Origin: Druceiella hillmani
Lineage: Eukaryota; Arthropoda; Insecta; Lepidoptera; Hepialidae
NCBI GenBank assembly: GCA_039881145.1
Contig: JAYKKI010000095.1
Location: forward strand, 248,001-312,000
DNA: 64,000 bases
Reading direction: 5' to 3'
The translations under genes were made by a program, and so were the position numbers. This document shows, piece by piece, positions 46,178 to 58,013 of the stretch. How positions within the stretch are numbered: the stretch's first letter is position 1; each line of letters starts with the position of its first letter. Below the pieces are notes generated by a model. It made no database searches. It was given only the letters and a program-made list of their open reading frames with translations, and was not told the origin of the DNA.

Positions 46178-48200
46178 CATATCTTTAATCTGATTTATTT
46201 ATTCCAAAAATTTACAAGTTTAATCCAGATATTGTGTTAATTTACAGTTTTAAGAAAAAGTGTATGACAATTAATCGAATTTGCCAAGTGTTTTGTACTT
46301 TTATCAAAATGTTGAAAATATTTTGTTAGTATCCAGGGATAAGAATCAGTAAAAGAAAGAGGAAAGGTTGTTTTCGAAGGAGATATTTACGGGTAAATAC
46401 AAAATACATGGGAATTTATGCGCATGTATGTAGTTTCACTTTTATGTTTATGCAACTTAACAAGCTTATTAGCTTTTTATTGCCTGCCTTTTATATACTG
46501 ACTTTTTATACTCGGTTCAGCGAAATGAACAAAATAATAAATTTCCAAATTCGGACTTTCGTCCCACTCTTGTATATGGCACTGAAAAGTTTAAACTTAT
46601 GTCCTCAAAAAATTAAATAAAAAATATTTGACGTGAAAACGGACATATTACAGGCTATTAGCATTAGTTCATAGATTTCAATGATTGTGTCAGTTATAAT
46701 CAGTAATGTATTTCTAAAGATAAAGGCTCTAAAAACTGAACTCGCCAGTCATTACTGAATTACGCTTATTTTATAATAGTGGTATGAAATTTGGTGAAAC
46801 TTTTGTAAAAAAAAAATGTTTATTTAATTTAATTAAAATTCTACTGACTTTATTCGGTAGCGCTTGTGTTTTATGTTCTCGTAAATGCATACTGGAATCG
46901 CGTCTTCTACTGAGTACGCAGTCTCGGTGAACACCTCACCCCGGGTTTTCTTATTGTCTCGAAATTATACTTTTCTTGAAACTCTATTCACTTTTTATGG
47001 TAGTCATACTTCTTTCTTTACTTATTATAAATTATTTTACTCTATTAAATTATTCATTCTTTTTTACAAGATTTTGTGATTAAATATTTCTTAATAAAAT
47101 GTACTAAATAGGAATAAAATTAGCACAATTGTCCCGTACACGTTCATGTACACTTAAACGCGAAAATGTAACTATTCTATGCATAATGTATTCGTAAGTG
47201 AATGTTCTGCGATTAGTTCTGTTTAATATACATAGACTTACCTTGTTACCATTATTTAATTTATAATGCAATTTATCGCATCTCAAGTCAAATAGTGTCA
47301 TAACTCAAATATTTGAAAAACCTTTTTGTTGTTCCTTTAGTTTTACGATACTACCAAATATTATCTCAGAAAGCGACATGTGTCATTTCATATATTTGTC
47401 CCAAGATGTCGCGAGTGTTATTATAACATTACTCGAAACCAACGACATACCAAACATAGACGGTGTCATATGTCGGTTTACGCAAGATGGTCGTCTATCT
47501 AAATATTGTATAAAATGTTGTTTATCGAGTTAAGGTATATGCGATTGCTTAATTTAAAAGAATCTGTAAATTTGTTTGATACAAGTGTATATTTGACAGT
47601 TTATGTGATTAAGGCAAGTTAAGATATTATTTTTTGCAGATTCAGATTATTAGAAAAATAATATTTTTATTTCAATAAAAGTGCATACTATGGAAACAGT
47701 ATAGTACATGTGATTAAAGTTACCCAAGAGAAGATATTTTTGCCATCACAGTGTTTTGCGTCATATTATAGCGATACAGGGCATTAAGGTGATTCAATAA
47801 TTACGATTGTGATTTTTATTGGGGAATTTCATTCGATAAAATTGCATCATGTTGGGATATAACAATAAATATGATTAGGTCAATACGAAAACCATAATTA
47901 CACTGGTCTTTGCCTAGTTATAGTAGTGTACGTGATTAAGATTTTGAAATCTATTTGATTTGTCATTAAAACAGATTTGTATCGAATATCCATTGTTTTA
48001 AATATTGTTAAGCTGGATTTTTTTAACTTTTATGTATTAATTAAATTATATTTTATTAATTTGTTATTGTTATATGGCTTAATTAGTACACTTAATTAGT
48101 ATACTATATTATTAACTTAATTTTGGTACTTATTTCAGAGTTAAATAAAAGAAGAAAAACTGTCTTAAATATTCGTGCCGTTCGTAGGTTTATGAGCCTT
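46178..48200. other. AT-rich sequence, no gene seen
   Basis: No gene. Phrases such as gtacatgtgattaa and gtacgtgattaag recur around 47700 and 47930, suggesting an old tandem array too decayed to delimit. Confidence 0.35.
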
Positions 48201-48413
48201 ATAGTATTATATTTTTTTGTGATATTTTTTAAAATAATTTTGTTACTTATTCTTATAGTTAGGTAATAAAACAAATATTTTTATTTCAATAAAATGGTAT
48301 CTATTACCTATTTATGCCACACATACGTATATGGAATTATAGTAATACATTTTTTTGTAATTTCTTTTTAATTAATTTTTTACTTGTTTTTAGGGTTAGA
48401 TGATTAAACAAGT
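48201..48413 (+). repeat. diverged 138-bp-period duplication
   Basis: 48201-48275 (atagtattatatttttttgt ... ttcttatagttaggtaataaa) and 48339-48413 (atagtaatacatttttttgt ... tttttagggttagatgatta) align in order. Confidence 0.5.
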
Positions 48414-49179
48414 TACATTCTATCATATATCCAGTGTTGCCGTATTATTCGTGATATAATCGTTTATGTTCCTGTAGTAATTTTAAACTAAATAAAATTT
48501 TTGTACTGCTAAAATTATTTTTTAATGGTCAATATTTCATATTTTTTTTATTTTTTTTTACCCTGTAGTGTTACAATTTCGTAAATTTTTCGTTTTATAT
48601 CTTTTTAATGTTTCCACTCAAAAAAATTGTTCATATTTTTAGGATACTTACAACGTCATTTTATAGAGCTTAAAAACCTTTAAAATTTTTTCAAAGTACT
48701 TATTGTACTAATATTGATAGTTTTTTAATTAAAACTCATAAAGCGTTAGACCGAATTTCAACTTTTTTCTCGTTTTCTTTTCAGTGAGTTATGACACTAT
48801 TTGAGCGGAGGTGCAATATTTGTTCTTTATAGTTAAGATATTTGTATTTTCTAGATTCTTAGAGAAGACGCGTATATTTTTATGCTCGTGAGAGTAGAAA
48901 AGATTAAATAATTATAGTTCTTGGAATGCAGTAAAAAAATGTATTCAATAGAAATAAATTTCTAGCATTTCATTTGGTTCTAATTAAATCGTGTCCTATT
49001 TTTTCTTGAAATAAAACAAACACCTTGAAAACATCGAGGATTTATATGAGGGTAATAAAAAATATAAAAAGTAGTAAACAGAAATCATTATATTTATTTA
49101 TTAAGCCACTAATTCTCCTCTATAAAGTATGGACATTACATGCTCCTCTAATTTTATAAGCGGCTCTGGTGTCAAAGTA
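48414..49179. other. AT-rich sequence, no gene seen
   Basis: No recognisable element. Confidence 0.4.
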
Positions 49180-49665
49180 ATATTAAATTTAGTACCATCA
49201 TCAATTTTCATCATGAAGTGAGTTCCGCTTCAAGAAAAACCTTGGAGAATTTGTATTAGTATACTCTTAAATATTCGAGCATTTCCGCAACTTATTCCCA
49301 AAAAGCTTGCGATTACAATGTCTCTAATTCATTACTTCAATTTCCAAACCCTGCATGAATATTGATGCGATTCGAAAGAGAGTTACTTTTGAAAATGTTG
49401 TCATAGTAACAACCGCGGAATACGAGTTGAGAGCTATTTTCGGATAATAAGCATGCAAATTATGAAAACTAGCCGTACAGAGGCTGCTGAATCCACAACT
49501 ATAGGAGTCGATAAGACACGAAGTGAGCTAATAATTAATAGAATTCAACACAGCTACTGGTACATTTTATTGTTCAGATCTTCGCCTGTTCATAATATAA
49601 CGTAATGTGACGTCATAGTTTAAATTATTACCTAAATCTTAAATCCGATTTCACCCATAAGACTC
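49180..49665 (+). repeat. interspersed repeat C, copy 2
   Basis: Partner of 26060-26530 (see that entry). It includes gaatccacaactataggagt, gtcgataagaca, gaattcaacacagctactgg and tggtacattttattg. Part of it (cgaatacgagttgagagcta-type text near 49430) also matches 61845-61925. Confidence 0.75.
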
Positions 49666-50640
49666 TTGTGTTCGTATTTTTTCTAGATCTTGCTATTCCT
49701 TGCAGGGTCACTCGCATGCTCAATAGCAACAATATGAATATCGTATTTTTTAAATCTGGCTATTATTAGCAGCGTCGTTTGCATCCACAATAGCACCAAT
49801 AAGTATTTTGTTATTCCAACGAATTCAACGTATCCACAATGTATTAATTCATAAATTATATTTCACTCCTAAAAATATTCTCACTTGGAAAAACTAACTT
49901 ATGTTTTACTTGAACTTTAAGCATAATTGGTGCAACGGGTCAACAATTTTTATTCTTAACCGCTTAAGTCGACATACTGAAACCTTATCGAGTGGAGACC
50001 AAGTATTTAGTTTCATAGCTTGTAAATATCTCATGACTCGAAAGGAAATTTTTATTATTATATATGCTAATGAGATCTATCTAACCGACTACTCACTATA
50101 CTATAAAAGCTTAAAAAATTATTTTTTCATTATATATTGACCTGAAATATTTTATGGTCATATTCTAGATTTTTTGTATAGCGGAGGAAATGGGTGGCGA
50201 TCCGTAGCAGGCGGGGTCTTCATAATTTTTTGTTTCTCTGAATTCTTTCAAACAATCGATTTAAATATTTCTATCTCGATACTCCATTCACAGATTTTTT
50301 GCAATATTTAGTGGGTTTAAGATCAAAAAAATCTACTCATATTCTTCGTTGAAACCTACGCATACTTCATAAACCTCGTGTGTCCTTTTGTAATTATTTT
50401 TTCAATGTTTTCTGCTTACCAGTAATCTAATCATTTGTACTTCTCCAGACTTCACCCGCGCCTATTCCTTCTGCTCATATTCTATTTGCCTTCATGTTTC
50501 GTTACTTTCTTTCTCTTTGCGACAGGTAAATTTAGCCCTTTAAAATTATTAATTATAATAGTTTATGTTGTTTTTTATTCCTTAATAAGTTTATTTAAAA
50601 AAGCTAATAAATATTGTCATTAAATGCATTTGTTTTAATT
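49666..50640. other. AT-rich sequence, no gene seen
   Basis: Short Phe/Leu/Tyr-rich frames only. Confidence 0.4.
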
Positions 50641-50730
50641 ATTAACTTACGTTCAAAACGAAATTTACCATGAAATGGTAATTTATTAACTTACGTTCGA
50701 AACAAAGTTTACCATGAAATGTTATTGTTA
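50641..50730 (+). repeat. 44-bp tandem duplication
   Basis: attaacttacgttcaaaacg and tttaccatgaaatggt, followed directly by attaacttacgttcgaaaca and tttaccatgaaatgtt. Confidence 0.85.
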
Positions 50731-51164
50731 ATAATAACTGAAATGGACATCAAAGTTCTTTATTTTTTTAATATGTTTAATTTTTTTCGTAATGTTTATT
50801 TATTATGATTTAATTTATTATATTACATTATTTTATATTACACACAATGCGTAGCTTCTAAATAGAAATGTCAATAATAAATGCTACATAAGAGAAAGAG
50901 AAAAATATATAGTTTGTACTTTTTAACTTGTTGCGTATAAAGTTATGAAGTATAAATTTAAAGTAAATATAATGAAAAATAATTCGGCAATGAAAAAGTG
51001 AATAAGACTTTTTGACATGATAAAAAAGAAGTGATATTTTTATTCCTTTTAACAGTAATAAAACAATTTAAGGAAAAACAAGTATAAATGAACTATTATC
51101 TATATTGAAAATGAAGTTCTGATAATTTTTCACCCGACTACGGCAGAAGAAGGGTTATGAATTT

Positions 51165-51345
51165 CATATCCTATGTACATATATATCTATGTGTACGTGT
51201 ATGTCTGTATATATTTAGGTATGTATGTCTGTATGTATTTATGTATGTATGTATGAGTGCATGTATATATGTATGTATGTATATATGTATGTATGTATTT
51301 ATGCATTTATTCATGGATATAGGTATGTATTTAGGTTTAGTTTTT
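51165..51345. repeat. (GTAT)n-type tetranucleotide microsatellite, imperfect
   Basis: About 180 bp built on gtat/tatg units with ct and tt interruptions. The Cys/Tyr/Val/Met-rich frame across it is an artefact. Confidence 0.9.
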
Positions 51346-52370
51346 TTTCTTCTTTGAAATTGTGAACAAAGCGTTTCTTCATATTTTATCTGATTTTACA
51401 AATATATTATTTAGCAAGTACAATTTTTCATACTCCACTTGTTCATGTTAAATAACAATCTTCTCATAACCTTCCGGGGATATGAGTACAATTTTCTCAT
51501 CCTTTGGTTCAACACTCCATAGAATAAAAAATTTTCAGCCGTTTTTTATAAGAGAACCAAGCATGCCGTTAATTCTTTCGCGGAAAATGCTGCATTCAAA
51601 TGATACTAATTCAAGGATAGATATAGATGTAGAATATATCTCAGAAAAACGCTTTAACTGCTTTTCCATCTTTGTGATAAGTAATACGCAATTATTGACT
51701 TTTACTGAGAATACTGACTAATTCTGTGTTCCGTATAATTAGAGTGAGAAATTATATAAAACACGAGATGTACCACAAGTTTTCAACAACATATAGCATT
51801 ATCTTTTCACTCTTGGTCTTTAAATACCTTCGCTTCGTTCACCAAACGACTTTGGTTATCGGGGCTCAAGGTACATCAACATAAATATTTGAAACCATCA
51901 GTCCGTAAATAAACTGGTGTTTTGGTCTTGCCTCGTTTAAGCAATGTGCTTGATTTTTGGTATATGATTTATTATTACTGTACCCCTATGAATGTTCTAG
52001 TAATATACAACTTGTAATAGTTCTCAAATCTTCATATAAATATATAACTTGTAATCTTGCTCAAAACTTCTTTTTCTGGGATTTCTAACACAAAACAAAT
52101 TATGCGATAAACTGCTGATGGTTCCTTAGATTATCGAAAATAAGGAAGTAAGCTACTTTACTTGTTTTATCTATTAATATAGATTACAATAATTTTCATC
52201 ACAATTAGGTTAGACGTAAACATTTAAAGGTAGACATTTTTAAAATTTTTTTAAAACAAATAATATTTTTTTTATCTTATTTATTTTATTAATAAATTAT
52301 TTATTTTATATAGTTATTTATTTTATTTTAATAGTATTCAAATTATTAATTTATTATATTTAATAATATT
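51346..52370. other. AT-rich sequence, no gene seen
   Basis: A 79-codon frame (51482-51721) is not recognised. The 52200-52370 stretch is very low complexity (ttatttattttatt). Confidence 0.4.
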
Positions 52371-52376
52371 TTCAAA

Positions 52377-52850
52377 CCGACTTCAAAGAAAGAAGGAGGT
52401 TCTTAATTCGTCGGAATCTTTTTCTTTATCTATGTTCAGCGATAATTCTTTACCGATTGGACAGATTTCGATGATTCTTTTCTTATTGAAATGAGGAGAC
52501 TTCAGGAATTGTCACTTTTATATATGATGATGAAGTCGGGAAATGAACGACGGAACTCTTTAACGGATGGTAGTATATCAACCGTAAATCAGGATATTTA
52601 CTACTAGTAGTTCTTATTTTGGAAATTAACTACACTACTTTCCAGGTCAGGGTCTAGTTATGAGTTCTGGAGATGAATAATGGAACTATTTAGCGTATTC
52701 TAATAAATAAAACGTGATTCAAGATATGTGCTGCTGGTGGTTTTTACTTCGCAAAATCTGACATTGTACTTCTCATATAGAAAACAAAACTCCTCAACGA
52801 CCAACAGTTAATATGAATATATGATGTTGAATATTATATATACAGTGTGT
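52377..52850 (+). mobile_element. 'accgacttc' insect interspersed repeat with internal tandem units
   Basis: Starts accgacttcaaagaaagaag then gaggttcttaattcg, and continues with ttctttaccgattggacag and atttcgatgattctttt. This is the wording of a repeat family that I know to be widespread in Lepidoptera and some other insects, but I cannot give its exact name. Inside, a unit at about 52532 (gaagtcgggaaatgaacga ... catatttactactagtagtt-like) recurs at about 52661 (gagttctggagatgaataat ... gatatgtgctgctggtgg), period about 130, with a partial third. No ORF. Confidence 0.6.
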
Positions 52851-52867
52851 TAATAATATCTAATTAA

Positions 52868-53200
52868 AAATATCTTAAAAAACCGACTTCAAAAAAAGTA
52901 GATACTAAAAAGTAAAAAATAATTAACTCAAAATCGGTACCTACTTATTCGCAATAAATAAGTATGTTACTTATTTTTAAAGTCGGTGACAGCATGCTGA
53001 TCAGGTGGTAAGGTGTTAAATTTACATTATAAATTAAATTAAGTTTAAAATTGATTTAAGTTTGTCGACAGTGCTAGCACCGACTTCAAAAATGAGTAAC
53101 TTAGTAATTTATTGCGAATAAGTAGGTACTTATTTTGAGTTGATAATTGTTTACCCTTAAGTATCTACTTTCTTTGAAGTCGGTTTTTTAAAAGATATTT
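52868..53200. mobile_element. nested palindromic MITE, about 333 bp
   Basis: The outer arms 52868-52988 and 53078-53200 are inverted complements: aaatatctt, then aaaaccgacttcaaa, agtagatactaaaa-type, ggtacctacttattcgcaat, against attgcgaataagtaggtac, aagtatctactttctttga, agtcggttttttaaaagat. Each arm also starts and ends with the accgacttc word in opposite orientation (52882-52890, 52980-52987, 53079-53087, 53176-53184), so each arm is itself a weak fold-back. The spacer is about 90 bp. No coding capacity. Confidence 0.8.
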
Positions 53201-53639
53201 TATTATTAATATGAAATCATATTACATACTAGGTAATCTCTAAAAAGCACAAACATGTGGTTAATATCTTAAAAACATGAAATTTAGAGTTATGGTTATA
53301 GTTCACCGCAAATTCTACCCACGTTGTTTCTTTTCATAATTTTCGGAGATAGACACGGATATACATTTTAACAATATCTATAAAACTATCTTCATTTAAT
53401 TTTGGACAAAAAATTTAGCTTTGGAATCACTTGCTCTTCCAAATACTCTCCCATATGTTAAAGGTAATAAAAAAAATCGATCATTTACCACTTCAGAAAT
53501 TTATATACACATATTTGTACTACCAATAATAATACTAATAAGTAGCTACCAATACTAATAGTATAAAGGCCTTTTTTGTGAATTTAATCTTCAAACAATT
53601 TATTAAATATATAAAATATTTATTTTCCTTACCACGAAG
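53201..53639. other. AT-rich sequence, no gene seen
   Basis: No recognisable element. Confidence 0.4.
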
Positions 53640-53805
53640 TGAACAAAAGCTTATAGAGGGAAATCCAAATACCTTAGCCCCTAGCCCATATATGAGACGA
53701 TGATTTCGTCCAATTTTGTCTCACGAATAGTTCACATAATTTATAATTTAAAACGCCACGCAGTTTTTGTATTATAAGTTAGTATCATATATGAAAAAAA
53801 CACTT

Positions 53806-53856
<51 letters not shown>

Positions 53857-54020
53857 TATATATATATATGTGTGTGTGTGTGTTACGTCTAATACTTAAA
53901 GCGCCGTTACACCAAGGTTTGACAGGGTAGAAATAAAAGTAGACTACACTTAGGTGTATCAAGTACTATCAGCTACAATTAATTGTAACCCCACTATGTC
54001 AGTTAATATTAAAGACGTGT
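53640..54020 (+). repeat. duplicated block D, copy 2, first part
   Basis: Aligns with 29480-29870 (cgaatagttcacataattta, cgccacgcagtttttgtat, ttgtaaccccactatgt, gttaatattaa). The tRNA-like head seen in copy 1 is barely visible here (cttagcccctagcccatat). Confidence 0.65.
53806..53883. repeat. palindromic (CA)n-(TA)n-(TG)n microsatellite
   Basis: (CA) 53806-53822, TA core with one aaata break, then (TG) to 53883. The CA and TG flanks are complementary, so the array can fold back on itself. Confidence 0.9.
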
Positions 54021-54984
54021 GTCACACCCAGCCAGTTCTACTCTACCTAATTTTGTTTTAAATCGTTTTGAACGCTTATAAATACGAATATGGAATGAAC
54101 ACGACGCTTATTTTTGATAATATTACTGTTGATAATATACATTAATACTTCTATAATGTGGAAATACCTTAACCTTTAATTAGTTAGGTTATATTAATTT
54201 TTGACACAAAAGTATTGAAGAAAGCTGAAAATTATGTCCTATTTAAAAACGTATGTAAATTTTATTCACGTTGCTATTTTCCTAGGACTTAATCAGTTAT
54301 ATTATTTATTGCCAAAAACATAAAAAATAATAGCGTAAGAAAATTAAATCGACGCCTCCGTAAAGCTCTTTAGAAGAATCAAACAGGGATGAATATAAAT
54401 AAAGTACGGTGCGCCTTGGCAGTTATTAAAATAAGTAAACTTAAATTTTTCTATACTTCGCTTTATTAAGCTAAATAAGAATGAAAGCAAAATATATAAT
54501 AACGTCTTTTTTATTCTGTTATATTGCTTTTATTTTCCACATTTCCTTCATTTTCTCTTTCGTCTATAATTTTAAATGAAAATGTGAATGATTTTAAACT
54601 TATTTTTACATCACAACGGCCTAATAATTTGCTCGTACAGAAAGTTTTATTCAATACTCTCTTGTAACTGGATATAATGAAGCTTTATGGCTACAATCTT
54701 ACAATCTTCAGACCTGGTCATATTTGTTTAAAATTTGTGATAATTTAATTTTCACGTTGTTCTTCATTACCAGACTCTAGTATTGAGTGACATCCAGAAA
54801 AATAAGCATATGATTAGTATATGATGCATTTAAACCATATAGCTATATAAATATTGGAAAATGGTCTTTATAAACTGATAAAGGCTTCATTACTTTTACA
54901 TGTAAAACTTTTATAGGTGTTTTTTTAGATACATCCTGTTTTCTTTTACTAGCATTTAACCTTTGTATAATCTAACAAATTAAA
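54021..54984. other. AT-rich sequence, no gene seen
   Basis: No recognisable element. It lies between block D part 1 and a further fragment of repeat B. Confidence 0.4.
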
Positions 54985-55160
54985 ATGTATAAGATTTATA
55001 AGCTTACCACTTGACCTATTCATAAATTTTCATCAGATTCGTGAAGAAGTAATGTTGTTCATAAAATTGTCAATTCAGTCGGGCGTGTGCGTATATCCAA
55101 GATTAACGGGAGTAAAAATCCTTTTCAATAGATTTACGATGTAGATGTGGGTAACATTTC
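54985..55160 (+). repeat. repeat unit B, distant partial copy
   Basis: acctattcataaattttcatcagatt, gttcataaaattgtcaattcag, cgtgtgcgtatatccaagatt follow the order of unit B at 9090-9190. (Blocks given in pieces; the match is imperfect.). Confidence 0.55.
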
Positions 55161-55544
55161 ATTTATTGTGAATTTACAGAACTTTCCGAGGAGATTAAGA
55201 TTTCAGCAAAATTCATGTCCCTTGTTAAAAATCAAATAAGTTTATATGGATTTGGTTAAGTGTGCTTCTGTAATATTCTGCTGCTTTTTTAATTTAATTT
55301 AATTTATTTACCAATATCCTCAAAAAAACGAATACAGTGAATCTAAGAAACCATGAGAGAGTAGTTGACATTGATGCTATAAAACCGGTTACTCACTTGC
55401 GCACCGCGTTCGCACCGTCGGCCGTAGAGGAACTTTCTATATACGCCAAGGCATTGGACACAGCAAGATCATCATCCTGAATACAGATCTTGAGCAACTT
55501 TGGATTCGCTTGGAGTTGGCTCGCGTCAGTGTGATCTGCATGTC

Positions 55545-55590
55545 ACTACACTGCATATACTGGGTCTACTACACTGCATATACTGGGTAC
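55545..55590 (+). repeat. 23-bp slippage duplication inside the LINE endonuclease
   Basis: actacactgcatatactggg occurs at 55545 and again 23 bp later. Because 23 is not a multiple of three, it shifts the frame just before the conserved TAYRPPTN segment. Confidence 0.85.
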
Positions 55591-56044
55591 AGCTTATAGA
55601 CCGCCCACTAACTCTCTAGATTTAGCACTCGATTGCCTGGGCGAGGCGGTTACCAGCCGTGACTACATCGCTTATTACTTTTTCTTCACAGGTGATATTA
55701 ATGTAAACTTACTGAAACAGGCAAATTCAAGCAACTCTAAGACCATTAACTGCCTTGGTTTGAAACAACTCCTGACTTAGCCCACCAGGATATTCAGAAA
55801 CTTTAATTGATATATTGATTTATCATAACATAAATTAAGTGGCCATGCTTTACTGGTCGGTGTTTTCAAAATCATTGAACCTCAAATATCTAATCATAAA
55901 TTTCATTCTCGTTGCCTTAATAAAATAGGTAAGGGTTTGTTTGTTTCAGTGGTATCAAAAAATTGTGAGACAGCATTGCAGTGGGCGACGATAGCAACAA
56001 AATTTATTAATAAATTTAACTTTATCGTTTTATCAATTTTTGAT

Positions 56045-56160
56045 ATTTGAGGGGGACAGTGAGGGAGTGAACAGCGCGCTCTCCATTCAAACCGTGGATA
56101 ACGGATACGATGTGTCTGCGTGTTCGAACCTGCTCTAAAGCTCTTAAATAAAAGAAAGAC
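56045..56160 (+). mobile_element. tRNA-like SINE head inserted in the LINE
   Basis: Between LINE text ending FIVLSIFD (56005-56050) and resuming at about 56160 (YRLL.IAKKSSIHGFD-type text) lies a GC-richer patch with an A-box-like stretch (agtgaacagcgcgctctcc) and a clear B box gttcgaacc (56122-56130), about 50 bp apart. This arrangement fits a tRNA-derived SINE promoter. The cloverleaf is not convincing, so it is not a tRNA gene. Confidence 0.45.
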
Positions 56161-57727
56161 ATATAGATTATTATAAATCGCTAAGAAATCTAGTATTCAT
56201 GGTTTTGACACTGAAGAGAAAATCGTATTTTATTTTACGTAAACGTGCATCGTAGAGATAGCAAACATCTGTGACGAAGCTTGCAAACAATATATAAGAT
56301 CATACCATCTCTGCGATCATGTTCACATCATCGATCCCTTTGCAACGCCATCTCGCCCCGACAATGCGGACGCTGATCTCATTTCTTTTTATGATACCCA
56401 TCGTTTCGCTGAGACAGAAATGCGTTTGCAGACGGTGAGTGAAAATACTGTGTCGAGGATTATGTATTCTCTAAAGTCCAAAGCTGTCGGTATGGATTAT
56501 ATTTCTGCACAGATGCGGAAACTAACACTATCGTATACCATTACCGTGTTTACCAAAATTATGAATCTATCGCTCAACTATTCTACATATCGTGAGACAT
56601 GGAACAAATCAATTATTATCAAAATAAGCAAAAATAGGTAGCGTGCAGTCATTAAACGGTTTTTACCCGATGAGCATACTACGGTCTATGTCTAAATTCA
56701 TAGAAAAAATTGTTTGTAATCAAAGAGACTGAAAAAAAATTTAAAATTCATCAAAGCGGAAGTCCCTTAGGTTTCCCTGGTCAATATAATACATGCACAG
56801 CACTCCTATCTATTACTAATGATATTTTATCCTTACTGCTCTTTATTCTCTTGGATTATTCACGTGTCTTTGATTGCCTAAATTTGCCCAATTTAATGGC
56901 TAAATTAAAATATTACGGCTTGTCGGAATGCGCGTGTGAATAGTTCAAATACTATTTTAAGCGAAGATGCCTTGACATACCGACGTATGTCAAGGTATTC
57001 GATGGTAATCAAACTATTGCCTCTAAAGTCCATGTCATTTCTAGAGGTGTACCGGAAGAATCAATCCTCGGACTGCTACTTTTCACGTCAGATATTTCGA
57101 GTAATTTAGAGAAATTTAAAGAACATATACTCATTTTTACGCTGATGTTACGCAGCTGTATAAATTGTTTTGTGTGGAAGATGAAGACAGAGCGAGTTAT
57201 AAGATTAATGGAGATTTCATAAAAATCTGAATTTGGTCGTGTAAACATGCCTTATTGTTAAACCCTTCCAAATCCTGTTTTCTAAAGACAGGAAGTGGGG
57301 TTCAGGTAGCAAGATCAGGAAGACTGAACCTCGCCATAAACAGGCAGTCCATTCCTGTGGTGGAACTCGCCAAGAATCTAGACGTCGTAATAAACTCGCA
57401 GCTGAAATTTTATAAACTCATATCCGCAAAAAATAAATGTTACTTTATGGGTCTCAAAACGCTATACAGATACCTCTTATCTCTTTGTTCCCGTTAGGAA
57501 GATTTTAGTTCTTAAATTGAGTCGATTATGGTGGTATCATATACGGCCCTCGTTTACTTTCAAAAACAGTTAATTCAATACAAAGAATGCATTCAATTCA
57601 ATGAAAATTCAATTCAAAATGCATGGATGCTTTTTTTTCAGAATCCCGCGTCGATCTCATATCCTTGACTACTTTTAAAGGGTAATTTCGTAAGTGGCTT
57701 TTGACTGAGCTAATGCGTCCAAAGTAA

Positions 57728-57925
57728 GCGAAAAATATCGGCACTTTGGAATTATTACATTTAAATTATATTTATTGCTACTTTCTTCTTTTTTCCTCTT
57801 GCTTTTCGACTTTTGGCTTATACTTCTTTTCTTTGTGCTAAGTCTCTTCCTTATGAAATAACGTGTATATGTCTTTATATAATACCCGTATTAAAAATGA
57901 TAATTAGGATTATTGACTATTGGGT
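57728..57925 (+). mobile_element. LINE 3' tail
   Basis: gcgaaaaatatcggcacttt then atttaaattatatttattgc follow the ORF2 stop and match the minus-strand LINE end at 14590-14690. The region runs into a TG/TA array, a plausible element end. The Leu/Phe/Cys-rich frame starting at 57813 is incidental. Confidence 0.6.
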
Positions 57926-57938
57926 ATGTATATGTGTG

Positions 57939-57994
<56 letters not shown>

Positions 57995-58013
57995 CATACA
58001 CATACACACAAAC
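57924..58013. repeat. palindromic (TG)n-(TA)n-(CA)n microsatellite
   Basis: gtatgtatatgtgtgtgtg, TA core, then aatacatacacatacacaca. The flanks are mutual complements, as at 53806-53883. Confidence 0.9.

Larger units (their letters stand above)
55390..57727 (+). pseudogene. Jockey/CR1-like LINE ORF2 (endonuclease + reverse transcriptase), decayed
   Basis: Endonuclease part: DLEQLWIRLELARVSVICMS (55480-55540), TAYRPPTNSLDLALDCLGEA, then FFTGDINVNLLKQ (55690-55715) and PTR (55780). After a SINE-like insertion comes the reverse transcriptase: RPDNADADLISFYDTHRFAE (56350-56420), LQTVSENTVSRIMYSLKSKA (56427-56486), LDYSRVFDCLNLPNLMAKLK (56850-56910), SRGVPEESILGLLLF (57038-57083), a catalytic-site remnant reading YADV instead of YADD (about 57140), LLLNPSKSCF (57250-57275) and ELAKNLDVVINSQLKF (57364-57411). 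The C terminus ends FRKWLLTELMRPK with a stop at 57725-57727. Many stops and frameshifts, a 23-bp slippage duplication and a C-terminal deletion make it dead. It would have encoded the nicking and copying enzyme of the element. Confidence 0.9.
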
